Of a stretch of 64,000 nt of DNA, positions 1 to 11,002 are shown one piece after another. Location of the stretch: positions 11,294 through 75,293 of the forward strand of contig DLZV01000016.1 in the NCBI GenBank assembly GCA_003447235.1, read 5' to 3'. A program made the position numbers and the translations under genes. The notes beneath the pieces are model-generated. The model saw nothing but the letters and a program-made list of their open reading frames with translations. It was not told the origin of the DNA and ran no database searches. This stretch comes from Prevotella sp. GTDB taxonomy: Bacteria > Bacteroidota > Bacteroidia > Bacteroidales > Bacteroidaceae. Position 1 is the first letter of the stretch. Each line of letters opens with the position of its first letter.

Positions 1-492
1 CGTGATCATCGCGGCAAAATCGCGCTTGAAGAGCGAGATGTCGTTGAGCGCATAGGGATAGATGCCGAGCGGCTCCCCCTCCGTCTCGATGCCGATGACC
101 GACCGCGAGTCGATGCGATAGCGCCCCTGGTAGATGTCCTCCACGGCCGTGGCAAACTCCTCGGGCAGCACGCTGGCCAGAAAGCCGAGCCGCCCCATGT
201 TGATGCCGAGCATCGGGATCTGCTTCTCGCCGACACGACACGCCGCCTTGAGCACCGTGCCGTCACCACCCAGGGAGAGGGCGAAGTCGGCCTCGAAGTC
301 ACGCCCATCGATCAGCTCGTCGATATCCAGCCGGTAGCGGAGGATCTTCGAGAGTTGCCGGGCGAACTGCCGCTCCATCAATATCGTGGCCCCATGTTGG
401 CGCAGGACGCTCAGTATCGAACCGATGCGGGCGGTGTCGCGCGCCTTGTAAGTGTTGCCAAAAATGGCAAAACGTAGCCTTTGCTCCGTCAT
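1..492 (-). CDS. nadK: NAD kinase, N-terminal part (runs off the left edge)
   Basis: This would phosphorylate NAD to NADP in the cytoplasm. The frame is open from an ATG at 492 to base 1, giving the first 164 residues of a protein whose family is usually about 290 long; the rest lies outside the window. The hallmark GGDGTVLKAA lies at residues 74-83, GINMGRLGFL at about 96-105, and an ALNDISL segment near the edge fits the conserved NAD-binding loop. The gene is divergent from the DJ-1-like gene, with a 131-bp spacer. The identification rests on the GGDGT and GINMGRLGFL motifs together and is firm. Confidence 0.93.
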   Translation of the reverse strand, partial: MTEQRLRFAIFGNTYKARDTARIGSILSVLRQHGATILMERQFARQLSKILRYRLDIDELIDGRDFEADFALSLGGDGTVLKAACRVGEKQIPMLGINMGRLGFLASVLPEEFATAVEDIYQGRYRIDSRSVIGIETEGEPLGIYPYALNDISLFKRDFAAMIT

Positions 493-550
493 AATTGGTC
501 GATTAATCATTCTTTTCGCTGCTTTTATACGCCGTTTCAAAAGGTTTTCG

Positions 551-558
551 TATATTTG
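551..558 (+). promoter_or_regulatory. Bacteroidota -7 element for the DJ-1/ispD/recG genes
   Basis: TATATTTG matches the Bacteroidota -7 consensus TAnnTTTG and lies 65 bp before the DJ-1 start. A T-rich stretch near 523-526 is in about the right place for a weak -33 element. Inferred from consensus only. Confidence 0.55.
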
Positions 559-623
559 CAGTTGGAAATTTTCCGCAAAAATAATTATTTTAAACGAGAA
601 ACAAGACTTTAAAGCAGAATATT

Positions 624-1193
624 ATGGCAAAAGTGTATGAATTTCTGGCCGACGGCTTTGAGGAGATCGAGGCGCTGGCGCCTGTAGATGTCCTTCGCAG
701 GGGTGGTGTGGAGACTGTGACGGTGAGCATCATGGGCCGTCGCGAGGTCGTTTCCGCCCATGGTGTGACGGTCGTCGCTGACCTGATGATCGAAGAGGCT
801 GGCGACTTCTCGGATGCTGACATGCTCCTGCTCCCTGGCGGAATGCCCGGCAGCACCAACCTGCGTGACCACCAAGGGGTGATAGCGGCCCTTCAGCGCC
901 AAGCACAGGCCGGGAAGCGCGTCGGAGCCATCTGTGCCGCTCCCCTTGTGCTGGCCCATGCCGGCCTGTTGCATGGTCGCCGTGCCACGATCTATCCCGG
1001 CATGGCAGCCCATCTCGGCGACGCTATCTACGAGGAGAAGTTGGTCGTGGAGGACGGACTGATCACCACGGCCGAGGGACCTGCCGCCGTGCTGCCCTAT
1101 AGCTATCGTCTCGTCTCCTACTTCCGTGGCGATGAGGCTGCGCAGAGCATTGCCAAGGGAATGGTGTATGACCGTTTGCTTCGCGAGGGATGA
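624..1193 (+). CDS. DJ-1/PfpI family protein (YajL/ThiJ-like)
   Basis: A 189-residue single-domain DJ-1 superfamily protein, the usual length for the YajL/DJ-1 branch. The start GFEEIE carries the conserved glutamate (E16), and the nucleophile-elbow cysteine is C104 in GAICAAP, matching E18 and C106 of human DJ-1. Family members act as cytoplasmic stress-protective enzymes (glyoxalase or deglycase activities have been proposed) or chaperones; the exact role here is not shown. It is the first gene of a probable operon: its TGA overlaps the ATG of ispD as ATGA, so translational coupling is likely. Confidence 0.9.
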   Translation: MAKVYEFLADGFEEIEALAPVDVLRRGGVETVTVSIMGRREVVSAHGVTVVADLMIEEAGDFSDADMLLLPGGMPGSTNLRDHQGVIAALQRQAQAGKRVGAICAAPLVLAHAGLLHGRRATIYPGMAAHLGDAIYEEKLVVEDGLITTAEGPAAVLPYSYRLVSYFRGDEAAQSIAKGMVYDRLLREG

Positions 1194-1879
1194 AACGCTA
1201 TGTCGTGATCGTGGCTGGTGGAAAGGGCACGCGTATGGGGACGGACGTGCCCAAGCAGTTTCTGCCCATCGGCGGACGCCCCGTCCTCATGCGGACGCTG
1301 GAGCGTTTTCATGAGTTTGATCCCGAGATGCATCTTGTTGTCGTCCTCCCTGCCGATCAGCAGGACTACTGGCGGGCGCTGTGCGAACGCTATCTTTTTG
1401 ACTTGCCCCATGCCTTGGCCACGGGGGGTGCCACCCGTTTCGACTCTTCGCGCCATGGACTGGCTCTGATCCCCGACGACGAGGCCGCCCTGGTAGCCGT
1501 CCATGATGGCGCGCGCCCCTTTGTCTCTACCGAGACGATCGGCCGCTGCTTTGCCAAGGCAGAGGAGGTGGGAGGTGCCGTCCCCGTCCTTCCCGTCACG
1601 GACACGCTCCGTCGCAGAACAGAAGGGGAGGGGAGCGAGACCGTAGATCGGAGTCGCTACTTTCGTGTGCAGACCCCGCAGGTCTTCGACGTGCGCCTAC
1701 TGAAGGAAGCCTATGCCCAGCCCTACCGTCCGGAATATACCGACGACGCCAGCGTCTATGAGTATTCGGGCGCGCATCGGGTGGCCCTCGTCGAAGGCAA
1801 TGTCGAGAACATCAAGTTCACCACGCCCTTCGACCTGCTGGTGGGCGAGACTTTAGCCCATGAGGCGTCGGCAGAGTAG
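1190..1879 (+). CDS. ispD: 2-C-methyl-D-erythritol 4-phosphate cytidylyltransferase
   Basis: Third enzyme of the MEP isoprenoid pathway: it couples CTP and methylerythritol phosphate. At 229 residues it is the normal length for IspD. The nucleotide-binding start VVIVAGGKGTRMG with PKQF (about residues 5-24) and the DGARPFVS loop near residue 105 are diagnostic. The start overlaps the stop of the DJ-1-like gene by 4 bp and recG follows after 39 bp, so the three are probably co-transcribed. The C-terminal segment with FTTPFDLLVGE is also typical. Confidence 0.95.
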   Translation: MKRYVVIVAGGKGTRMGTDVPKQFLPIGGRPVLMRTLERFHEFDPEMHLVVVLPADQQDYWRALCERYLFDLPHALATGGATRFDSSRHGLALIPDDEAALVAVHDGARPFVSTETIGRCFAKAEEVGGAVPVLPVTDTLRRRTEGEGSETVDRSRYFRVQTPQVFDVRLLKEAYAQPYRPEYTDDASVYEYSGAHRVALVEGNVENIKFTTPFDLLVGETLAHEASAE

Positions 1880-1918
1880 CCATGCCGCATGGGATAACCT
1901 ATTAAGATAAAAGAAGAA

Positions 1919-4015
<2,097 letters not shown>

Positions 4016-4147
4016 CCCCTTTTAGAGGGGAGTAGGGGTGGAAAAAGAATGGTTTTTAGAATATTAAAAACTGTTCATGACCTACTTTTGACTGTTAAAA
4101 ACTTCATAAAATCGGTTTCCGCCGTAACCTTTTTGAAATCTTTTTGT

Positions 4148-4155
4148 TACCTTTG
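4148..4155 (+). promoter_or_regulatory. Bacteroidota -7 element before the M23 peptidase gene
   Basis: TACCTTTG, an exact match to TAnnTTTG, lies 113 bp upstream of the M23 start and would give a leader of roughly 100 nt. No convincing TTTG at -33 is seen. A second match, TACTTTTG at 4083-4090, lies further upstream. Confidence 0.5.
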
Positions 4156-4268
4156 CAATCGTGCTTTTGAGTTTTAGAGAAGGCATTTCTCGTCTTCCCT
4201 TGTCTTTTTGGAATAGAACTTCATCTTTTCCTTGCACAATCATTACAGAATAATGACAAAAATAGAAA

Positions 4269-5291
4269 ATGAATTTTAGAAAGATAGTACGGACATTCGC
4301 AATAGCAACAGTCATGGCATTCTCCTGCCATAACGCATCGGCCCAAGACCTGCTTGCTCGTCAAGCACCCGTTGATCGCCGTGCGGCAAGTGTTGACACA
4401 ATGGTTTTCAACCGTTTGAGAATGAAAGAGAATGCACAGATGCCAGCAAGCGACTTGTACGACACGTGGAGCAACTCCCGCGTACACGTCTCTGGTGTCC
4501 TCCCCGATGAATACCGTATCGATCTCCGAGGCTTCCACATGCCGACGCCCAGTCGTGTCGTCACCAGTAATTTTGGTCGCCGTTGGGGTCGTGCTCACCA
4601 AGGTCTTGATATCAAAGTCTATATCGGCGACACCATCCGTGCCGCATGGTCGGGCAAGGTGCGCGTTGTGAGGTATGACGCCCGCGGCTATGGCAAATAT
4701 GTCGTGATCCGTCACCCGAATGGTCTGGAGACCTACTACGGCCACATGTCGAAGCAGCTCGTCAGCGCCAACGAATATGTCAAGGCTGGTCAGCCTATCG
4801 GCCTGGGTGGCAACACGGGACGTTCCACGGGTTCTCACCTCCATTTTGAGACCCGCCTTTGCGGACACGCTTTGAATCCCGCACTTTTCTTCGACTTCCC
4901 CAACCAGGATATCACGGGCGACTTCTACGCCTATCATAAGAGCAATGCCGCCAGCGAGTCGGCTCGCGCTACTGCACTCCGTGGTACGGCCTCCAGCCGT
5001 GGTTATAGCCGCGAGAACATCCAGGGAGATGGCAAAGGTGCCAGCTACAACAGCCGCCGTGGGGTAGAGGCAGAGCGCCAGCCTGCCCATGAGACCTCCT
5101 CCAGGGAGACGCGTCAGGCCCGTCCTGCCGCTACGGGAGAGATCCAGTATCACAAGGTACAGCGTGGCGAGACGCTTCAGTCGATTGCCACGGCTTGCGG
5201 AACGAGCGTTGAGCTGCTCTGTAAACTCAACGGCATCGGTCCCTACACCCGCGTAAGCCCGGGCGACCTGCTGAAGTATCAGGCCAACTGA
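4269..5291 (+). CDS. M23 family zinc endopeptidase with C-terminal LysM domain
   Basis: A likely periplasmic or envelope peptidoglycan hydrolase of 340 residues. It starts with a signal peptide (MNFRKIVRTFAIATVMAFSC, cleavage after about residue 25, NASA-QD). The M23 (lysostaphin-type) domain covers about residues 95-215, with the HQGLDI zinc motif, a YGHM motif and the C-terminal HLHFE motif, so the metal ligands are present. A low-complexity linker follows, then a LysM peptidoglycan-binding module at about 290-338 (HKVQRGETLQSIA to SPGDLLKY). It stands alone between recG and a terminator. Cell-wall remodelling or daughter-cell separation is the likely role. Confidence 0.92.
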   Translation: MNFRKIVRTFAIATVMAFSCHNASAQDLLARQAPVDRRAASVDTMVFNRLRMKENAQMPASDLYDTWSNSRVHVSGVLPDEYRIDLRGFHMPTPSRVVTSNFGRRWGRAHQGLDIKVYIGDTIRAAWSGKVRVVRYDARGYGKYVVIRHPNGLETYYGHMSKQLVSANEYVKAGQPIGLGGNTGRSTGSHLHFETRLCGHALNPALFFDFPNQDITGDFYAYHKSNAASESARATALRGTASSRGYSRENIQGDGKGASYNSRRGVEAERQPAHETSSRETRQARPAATGEIQYHKVQRGETLQSIATACGTSVELLCKLNGIGPYTRVSPGDLLKYQAN

Positions 5292-5392
5292 TACGTCCCT
5301 GATCTCACCATGATCTAATCTCTAATAGAATCTTTCTTGCGGGCCTGCTGGCAAAAGACCGCTTTTGATAGCCCTGCAAGTTTCACGAATAG

Positions 5393-5444
5393 CACATCCC
5401 CTTCTCTTTGATATCTGTAAAGAGAGGGGGATGTGTCTTTTTTT
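5393..5444 (+). terminator. Rho-independent terminator after the M23 gene
   Basis: Perfect 17-bp arms, CACATCCCC-TTCTCTTT and its complement (5393-5409 and 5419-5435), with a 9-nt loop, followed by TCTTTTTTT. It is about 100 bp past the M23 stop. Confidence 0.85.
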
Positions 5445-5520
5445 ATGGTTCGTCCGAAATGAAATGGTGGTTTGTTGATGTTGTTTTCAATAGGACCGGC
5501 TGAATAGGGAAAGCAACCAA

Positions 5521-5560
5521 AGCGCCCAATACAACATATTGCAACGCTATCCTTGGGCGC
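5521..5560 (-). terminator. Possible terminator of the export operon
   Basis: GCGCCCAA and TTGGGCGC form an 8-bp stem with a long loop just beyond the 3' end of the minus-strand permease gene. The following run is only weakly T-rich on that strand, so function is uncertain. Confidence 0.35.
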
Positions 5561-5590
5561 ACCTTTCTATTAGATGTTTTTCCTTTATGA

Positions 5591-7024
5591 CTATTCTTCG
5601 GCTTTGCCCTCGGTCTTATCCTCGGTATTGTCTGCGACCTTGTCCTCGGCCTTTTCTACCGTCTTGTCCTCGCTTTTGCTCTCGGCTTCAACCTCCACTT
5701 TTTCTTCGATTTTTTCCTCCATCTTCTCTTCGATATTTTCCTCTACATTTTCTTCTGCCGTGGCCTTTGAGCGGTTGAGGCGCATGCGGATCATCTCTTG
5801 GGTTGCGGCGATCTGATTGGTGGCATGGCGGTATGCGCTCCGGATCTGGTAGTTATAGACCAGGCAGGTGGTGAGCATATAGAAGACCACTTGTGTCCAC
5901 AGGGCGTTATACTCCACCTGGATGTCCTGGATGGTTGCCCCCATCGCGTTCATGCGGACGAAGCCGCGTATGCCGAAGGTGGAGGGGATGAGCCAGCCGA
6001 TAGTCTGCCATGCGCCAGGAATGCCCTCCTTGGGCCAGCTGACGCCACTGAGGAAGAGGAAGGGAACGGAGGTGAAGACCACCAGTAGCATGATGTTCTC
6101 CCTGTAGCGGACCACACACGAGATGGTCATGCCAAAGAAGATCGTGGCGAGCAGGAAGGGGATGATGAACGCCAGGTAGTCGGAGAAATGGAGCAACTGC
6201 GTGAGGTGGAACATCCTGGGCACGCCCAGCAGGACGTAGCAGGCGAGCACCATGTAGATCATGAAGTAGCACATCGACTTGCCACAGACGATACGGAAAA
6301 TGCCGTTGTAGTGGCGGCTGACGGGCACGAGGTCGCGGTAGCGGTTGTTCTCTCGTGCCGTACCGGCAGAGAGCCCGATGCCCAGCAGGAGTGTCTGCTG
6401 GAGGATCAGGACGAGCACGCCCGGCAATAGGAAGTTGCCATAGCCCCCTGTGGGGTTGAAGATCTGTACCGCATCACAGACTAAGGGCTCAGTATTGATC
6501 TCCTCGTCACGTTCCGTGGTGCTCATCGACTTGGGCTTCTGTATCTCGCTATTGATCTCTGTCGCCACGGTCTGGGCAGTTTGATAGATGGCCTTGTAGG
6601 TCAGCATCATGCTCATGTCGCAATAGACACTCAGGTGTGACTGTTCGCTACGCCCTATCTTTTGTTCGAAGTCGGAGGGGATGTAGAGCACGCCATTGGC
6701 AGCCTCCTTGCCAATGAGTTCGTGCGCTTCCTGCAGGTTGTTGCAGTAGTAGGCCACGCGCACGTCGGGTGAGGCATCGACCCGTCGGAGCAGTTCGCGG
6801 GAGAGCTGCGAGTGGGAGTTGTCCACGACAGCTACGGGCACATCGTGTACCCTTTCGTTGTTGTAGATCCACGAGTAGAGGATCGGATAGCCCAAGGGGA
6901 CGAGGATTAAGAAGATGAGGACGCCTTCGTCCTTGAAGGTGTTCTTCATCTCCAGCCACCAGATATAGCAGGTGTCATGGATGGATTCGGACATCGCATG
7001 GAGGATTCCTTTGATTCTTTTCAT
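5591..7024 (-). CDS. ABC-2 type transporter permease with an acidic/basic C-terminal tail
   Basis: A 477-residue inner-membrane protein of the ABC-2 permease (YbhR/YhgE-like) type. An N-terminal membrane segment (about residues 36-54, GVLIFLILVPLGYPILYSWI) is followed by a large extracytoplasmic domain up to about 200, then five or so hydrophobic segments to about residue 385. The last 55 or so residues, after LNRSKATAEEN, are a low-complexity Glu/Lys tail (repeated EEK, EDK) not expected in the family. Its start lies 4 bp after the stop of the preceding permease, so it is the last gene of the TolC-HlyD-permease-permease operon. Substrate unknown; drug or lipid export is possible. Confidence 0.85.
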   Translation of the reverse strand: MKRIKGILHAMSESIHDTCYIWWLEMKNTFKDEGVLIFLILVPLGYPILYSWIYNNERVHDVPVAVVDNSHSQLSRELLRRVDASPDVRVAYYCNNLQEAHELIGKEAANGVLYIPSDFEQKIGRSEQSHLSVYCDMSMMLTYKAIYQTAQTVATEINSEIQKPKSMSTTERDEEINTEPLVCDAVQIFNPTGGYGNFLLPGVLVLILQQTLLLGIGLSAGTARENNRYRDLVPVSRHYNGIFRIVCGKSMCYFMIYMVLACYVLLGVPRMFHLTQLLHFSDYLAFIIPFLLATIFFGMTISCVVRYRENIMLLVVFTSVPFLFLSGVSWPKEGIPGAWQTIGWLIPSTFGIRGFVRMNAMGATIQDIQVEYNALWTQVVFYMLTTCLVYNYQIRSAYRHATNQIAATQEMIRMRLNRSKATAEENVEENIEEKMEEKIEEKVEVEAESKSEDKTVEKAEDKVADNTEDKTEGKAEE

Positions 7025-7028
7025 GCCT

Positions 7029-8207
7029 TTAGGGTATGTAAACGTATTCGAGCATGGCCTTCTTCGTGCGGTACATCGTCAGCAACGGGAGCAGGGCGAA
7101 CAGCACCAGGGACGCTATGTGGACGTAGCCGTCGGCGAGCGGGAAGCCCTTGAAGATGTTGAGCTGGTAGATCATCCAGTAGTGGCGAAGCGGGAAGAGG
7201 TAGGAGAGACCCTGTATGATGGGGTCCATGGCGGCGACGGGGAAGGTGGCGCCGCAGACGCTCACCCCGAGCACGCCCCAGAGCGAACTGATACTCATCG
7301 ACATGCGCAGGGAGGGCATCAGTCCGAAGATGAAGATGCCGAAGCCTTCGCTCGCCAACACCATCAGGAGCGTGAGCAGCAGGATGGAGGACAGGCCGCC
7401 AGGGTGGGGGAAGTCGAGATGGCCGAAGATATAGATCATATAGCCGAGGAAGACCGTGGTGAAGATCAGAAACTGTGGGAGAAACTTTCCCGCCAGGGCC
7501 ACGACGATATTATAACCCGAGAGGCGCATCCAGTCACGCCCCCGCCCGAACTTCAATTCCGTACCGATGGAATAGACGGTAATGAGGAATATGAAGATGC
7601 CGAAGATGCCCGGCACCATGATGCTGGAGAGGTAGATGTTGTAGTTGGACCACGGGTTGCCGGTCATGTGGAGGTCGATGGTGATGGGCTGCAGAAAACT
7701 CATGATCTCCTCGCCCGACTTGCCCAGCATCTGGAGTTTCGCCTGGCCTACCGAGGCAGCCCCGAGGGCCGTGATCGTCTTGAGGTCGCGAAAGACCAGG
7801 TTGCCCGGGAGCATCATGGCCGCACTATAATAGAACGAGGCGTGCGGCTGCTTGGAGGCCAGCAGGTCGGCTGTCATGCCGTCGGGAAAGAGGATGAAAC
7901 CATAGATCTCGCCCCGTTGGATGGCCTTGCGCGCGTCCGCGACGCTGGGGTAATAGTCCTTGACCTGGGTCGTCTGGAAACTGTTGAGGCGGCGCACCAT
8001 GGCCCTTGTCACCTCCGACCGGTCTTGGTCCACCACGCCCACGGGCAACTTTGCAGGTTGCCCCTCGTCGAGGATGGAGGTGAAAAAAAACGTCACCACG
8101 ATAGGGAACACCACCATGCAGAACAGGTAGATCGGATTGCGGGCTATCTGTCCGCATTCCCGTGCCGCTACGCGCAGCGTCCGCATCAGTATCTCGCCCG
8201 GTTTCAT
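7029..8207 (-). CDS. ABC-2 type transporter permease
   Basis: A 392-residue ABC-2 family permease. An N-terminal transmembrane helix (about residues 25-45, IYLFCMVVFPIVVTFFFTSI) leads into a periplasmic domain and then five or six membrane segments in the C-terminal half (IFGIFIFLITVYSIG, ILLLTLLMVLASEGFGIF and others). It lies between the HlyD-like gene (119-bp gap) and a second permease (4-bp gap). The pair probably forms a heterodimeric channel. No ABC ATPase gene occurs in the operon, so an ATPase encoded elsewhere would be needed, or the pair works without one. Confidence 0.87.
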   Translation of the reverse strand: MKPGEILMRTLRVAARECGQIARNPIYLFCMVVFPIVVTFFFTSILDEGQPAKLPVGVVDQDRSEVTRAMVRRLNSFQTTQVKDYYPSVADARKAIQRGEIYGFILFPDGMTADLLASKQPHASFYYSAAMMLPGNLVFRDLKTITALGAASVGQAKLQMLGKSGEEIMSFLQPITIDLHMTGNPWSNYNIYLSSIMVPGIFGIFIFLITVYSIGTELKFGRGRDWMRLSGYNIVVALAGKFLPQFLIFTTVFLGYMIYIFGHLDFPHPGGLSSILLLTLLMVLASEGFGIFIFGLMPSLRMSMSISSLWGVLGVSVCGATFPVAAMDPIIQGLSYLFPLRHYWMIYQLNIFKGFPLADGYVHIASLVLFALLPLLTMYRTKKAMLEYVYIP

Positions 8208-8326
8208 GCTTGCTTGCGATATGGAGTAATGGTCGTTATGCTTCTATATTCTGTTATGTGTCGGGGAAGGATCCTGTGTCGAGGAAGAGTCCTATGCCGG
8301 ATGCCTTCGGGATGCCTACGGGAAGG

Positions 8327-9313
8327 CTATCGCTTGAGGATGATGGACATGCCCGGACGCAGACCGTCGATCTTCGTCTCGGGGCGCGCCTTCACCTCGA
8401 AGGTCTTCAGGTCATACTGTCCCGTGGTCTTGGTGGCCTTCCATACGGCATAGGACCCCTGGTCCTTGATGGCATAGACCCGCATCTTGATCTGCTTGTC
8501 GAAGGCAGGGACGTAGGCAGAGAATGTGTCGCCGACCTTGAGACCTTTCAGCTGGTCCTCGCGCACGTTGAAGGTGCCCCACATGTCGTCCATCATCTCG
8601 ACGCTCATGATCGGACTGCCCAGGCCGACCAGTTCGCCTACCTTCGGATAGATGGTCGATACCTCGCCATCGTGGGTGGCTATCTGTACCGTCTCGCGCA
8701 GCACGGACTTCACGACCTTCACAGCCTCCTTGGCAGCCTGCGCCTGTTGGCGTGCCGCCCGTTTCGACTCGTCGCGCGCCCCTTCTTTGGCCAGTTCCCA
8801 TTGTGCCTTGGTGGCGACACATTGTGCCTCGGCCACCTGCAGGGCCGCTTGCGCCTCGTCGCGTTTCTGGGCCGATACCACGCCCTCGTTGTAGAGCCTG
8901 TTCAGACGGCCATAGGTCTTCTCGGCCACCTCCTTGGCCGCCACGGCCTGTTGGTAGATCTGGTAGGCGCTCTCCACGGTCTGGCTACGGGTGGGCGCGG
9001 AGGTGAGGTCGCTCAGGGCCGTCGTGGCATTGGCCGTGGCCTGCGCTACCTTCTCCTGGGCGTCGATCTCGGGTATCTCGAGGATGGCGAGTGTGTCGCC
9101 CTTCTTGACATGGTCGCCCTCCTTCACTTTCAGATCGACGATGCGGCCCGGCAACTTGCAGGCCACGCGGTATTCGCTGACCTCTATCGATCCCTGGATG
9201 ACCTCGGGGTCTTCTTTGAAAAGGAAGTAGCCCACGAGGCCCACGATGATAACGACGGTCGTGAAGCCCAGGATGGCGAGCAGGATGTTGTTATGCTGTG
9301 ATTTTGCTGACAT
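8327..9313 (-). CDS. HlyD/EmrA-type membrane fusion (periplasmic adaptor) protein
   Basis: A 328-residue adaptor linking an inner-membrane exporter to a TolC-like channel. A single N-terminal membrane anchor spans about residues 10-32 (LLAILGFTTVVIIVGLVGYF). It is followed by the biotinyl-lipoyl-like half motif GRIVDLKVKEGDHVKKGD (about 53-70), a coiled-coil hairpin rich in Ala, Gln and Glu (about 78-195) and the second barrel half, ending PGMSIILKR. It is 27 bp downstream of the TolC-like gene and upstream of two ABC-2 permeases, so it belongs to that export operon. Confidence 0.9.
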   Translation of the reverse strand: MSAKSQHNNILLAILGFTTVVIIVGLVGYFLFKEDPEVIQGSIEVSEYRVACKLPGRIVDLKVKEGDHVKKGDTLAILEIPEIDAQEKVAQATANATTALSDLTSAPTRSQTVESAYQIYQQAVAAKEVAEKTYGRLNRLYNEGVVSAQKRDEAQAALQVAEAQCVATKAQWELAKEGARDESKRAARQQAQAAKEAVKVVKSVLRETVQIATHDGEVSTIYPKVGELVGLGSPIMSVEMMDDMWGTFNVREDQLKGLKVGDTFSAYVPAFDKQIKMRVYAIKDQGSYAVWKATKTTGQYDLKTFEVKARPETKIDGLRPGMSIILKR

Positions 9314-9340
9314 GATAGTATATATGAGCTGTTAAAATGA

Positions 9341-10834
9341 TTATTTGCCGATTGTTCCCATCGCCTTGTGGAGCGAGGTCTGTGCCAGTCGCACGTCGAT
9401 CTCCGCGTCCAGATGCTGTGTCTGTGCCATAAGCCATGCCGTCTGTGCGCGTTGCACGTCCGTGACGGTCATCACCCCCTCCTTGAATCCCAGGTTGGCA
9501 CAACGCAGGTTCTCCTCCGCGGCTGCGAGGTTCTTGCGCGACTTCTCCAGTTTGAGCGTTGCCTCCTTCAGTTGGAAGCGACTTTGCTCCACCTGGAGGT
9601 TGATCTTGCTGCGCAGGTCGCTCAACTCCAAGTTGGCGATGGTCGTCATGGTCTTGGCCGAACGGGTGCGATACTTGCTCTCTCCCCAGTTCCAGATGGG
9701 CACCTGCATGACGATACCGATATTCCATACGCCCGCAAACTTCTGCTCAAAGCCGTTGAAGACATTCGGATTGGAGACGAGGTAGCCACCCGTGAGGGCG
9801 ATGTGGGGCTTGTAGAGCGACTGGATGAGGCGCGTGTTGAGTTCGGTCATATCGACCAGGTTGGTCAGCATTCTCACCTCGGGGCGTGCGCTGAAGGTGG
9901 TGTCTGTGGCATAGGCCCCCATGCTCATGCGGTCGGGCATGGCCTGGGAGACGCCCTCGTCGGCCAGACGGAGCTCGCCATTGAGCGGGAGACCACAGAG
10001 TTCGCAGAGTGCCATCTTCACCAGGGCCACACCATCCCGTGCGCGTGTCAGCTCGAGGTCAGCCGTGTTAACCGCCACATCGACCTTCAGTCCGTCGGAT
10101 CGTGTGGCCACTCCCTCTTGGATCATCTTCTGCACGTCCTGCTGGAGCTTCTCCACCAGCGACTTGTACTGTTCTGCCAGCCGCTCCTTGTTCTTGAGCG
10201 ATACGGCCATCCAGTAGGCGTTGTCGACGGCGTAGAGCACGGTCTGGCGCTTGTTCTCCAAATTGTTGTGTGCCAGTTCTTCCCCCTTGGCAGCCAGATC
10301 GTTGGCCGTCTTGATGGCTCCGCCCATATAGACGGGCTGCGTCACCATGATGGCTCCGGTGTACATGTTCTTGTTATTGGTTCGGAACGCGTCGCGAACG
10401 GCTTGCCCGATATTGTTCAAGGCCTCCGTGGCGGGCGTGCCGGCTCCCGAGAGCATGTTGCCAAGTCGCTGGGCCACCTCCGGGCTGATGATGCCCTGCT
10501 GGGCCCACTCGGAGATGTTGGCCGACAGGTTGTTGCTGAGTTGCCCGATCGAGTTGTTGCCCAAGTTGCTGAGACTCGACTTCTGCTCGCTATTGAGGAG
10601 GGACACCTCCTTGCTGAAATGCGTATAGCCCGCCAGTCCATCCACGCGGGGCAGGTATTTGGTCTTGGCCACGTTGTGGGCTTCTTCGGCCACTTCGATG
10701 GCAAGGCTCGACACTTTCAGTTGCCGATTGTTCTGCAAAGCCAGTTCGCGGCACCTTTCCAGCGAGAGAACGCCTTGTGCATACGAGCCAACCATACCGA
10801 AAAAGCAGCATGCCGTGATAAGAAATTTCTTCAT
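9341..10834 (-). CDS. TolC-family outer-membrane efflux protein
   Basis: A 497-residue outer-membrane efflux protein. The start at 10834 is preferred over an in-frame ATG 51 bp upstream because it begins a clean signal peptide (MKKFLITACCFFGMVGSYAQ). Two OEP repeats follow: the first begins LSLERCRELALQNNRQLKVSS and the second, near residue 300, has RPEVRMLTNLVDMTELNTRL; both continue into long amphipathic helices. The protein would form the outer-membrane duct for the adaptor and permeases encoded downstream. It is the promoter-proximal gene of this four-gene minus-strand operon. Confidence 0.92.
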   Translation of the reverse strand: MKKFLITACCFFGMVGSYAQGVLSLERCRELALQNNRQLKVSSLAIEVAEEAHNVAKTKYLPRVDGLAGYTHFSKEVSLLNSEQKSSLSNLGNNSIGQLSNNLSANISEWAQQGIISPEVAQRLGNMLSGAGTPATEALNNIGQAVRDAFRTNNKNMYTGAIMVTQPVYMGGAIKTANDLAAKGEELAHNNLENKRQTVLYAVDNAYWMAVSLKNKERLAEQYKSLVEKLQQDVQKMIQEGVATRSDGLKVDVAVNTADLELTRARDGVALVKMALCELCGLPLNGELRLADEGVSQAMPDRMSMGAYATDTTFSARPEVRMLTNLVDMTELNTRLIQSLYKPHIALTGGYLVSNPNVFNGFEQKFAGVWNIGIVMQVPIWNWGESKYRTRSAKTMTTIANLELSDLRSKINLQVEQSRFQLKEATLKLEKSRKNLAAAEENLRCANLGFKEGVMTVTDVQRAQTAWLMAQTQHLDAEIDVRLAQTSLHKAMGTIGK

Positions 10835-11002
10835 AGAACTATAATGACCTGTCGTTATAACAGATGCAAAAGTAAGTTTTTTCACCCAAAAGAGGGTATA
10901 AAAATAGATTACATTTCCTTTAAAATATGAAAATAGGAGAGAGATGAGGAAAAAACGGACAATAGATTCCCGCCAAGTCCTTTCCTCCCTTCCTATGGAA
11001 TC

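Noticed and set aside
6972..8453. A 493-codon open frame on the plus strand, antisense to the two permease genes
   Set aside because: Its composition (His, Glu, Arg rich, no hydrophobic core pattern) is that of an antisense frame of GC-rich genes; the minus strand has clear permease sequence.
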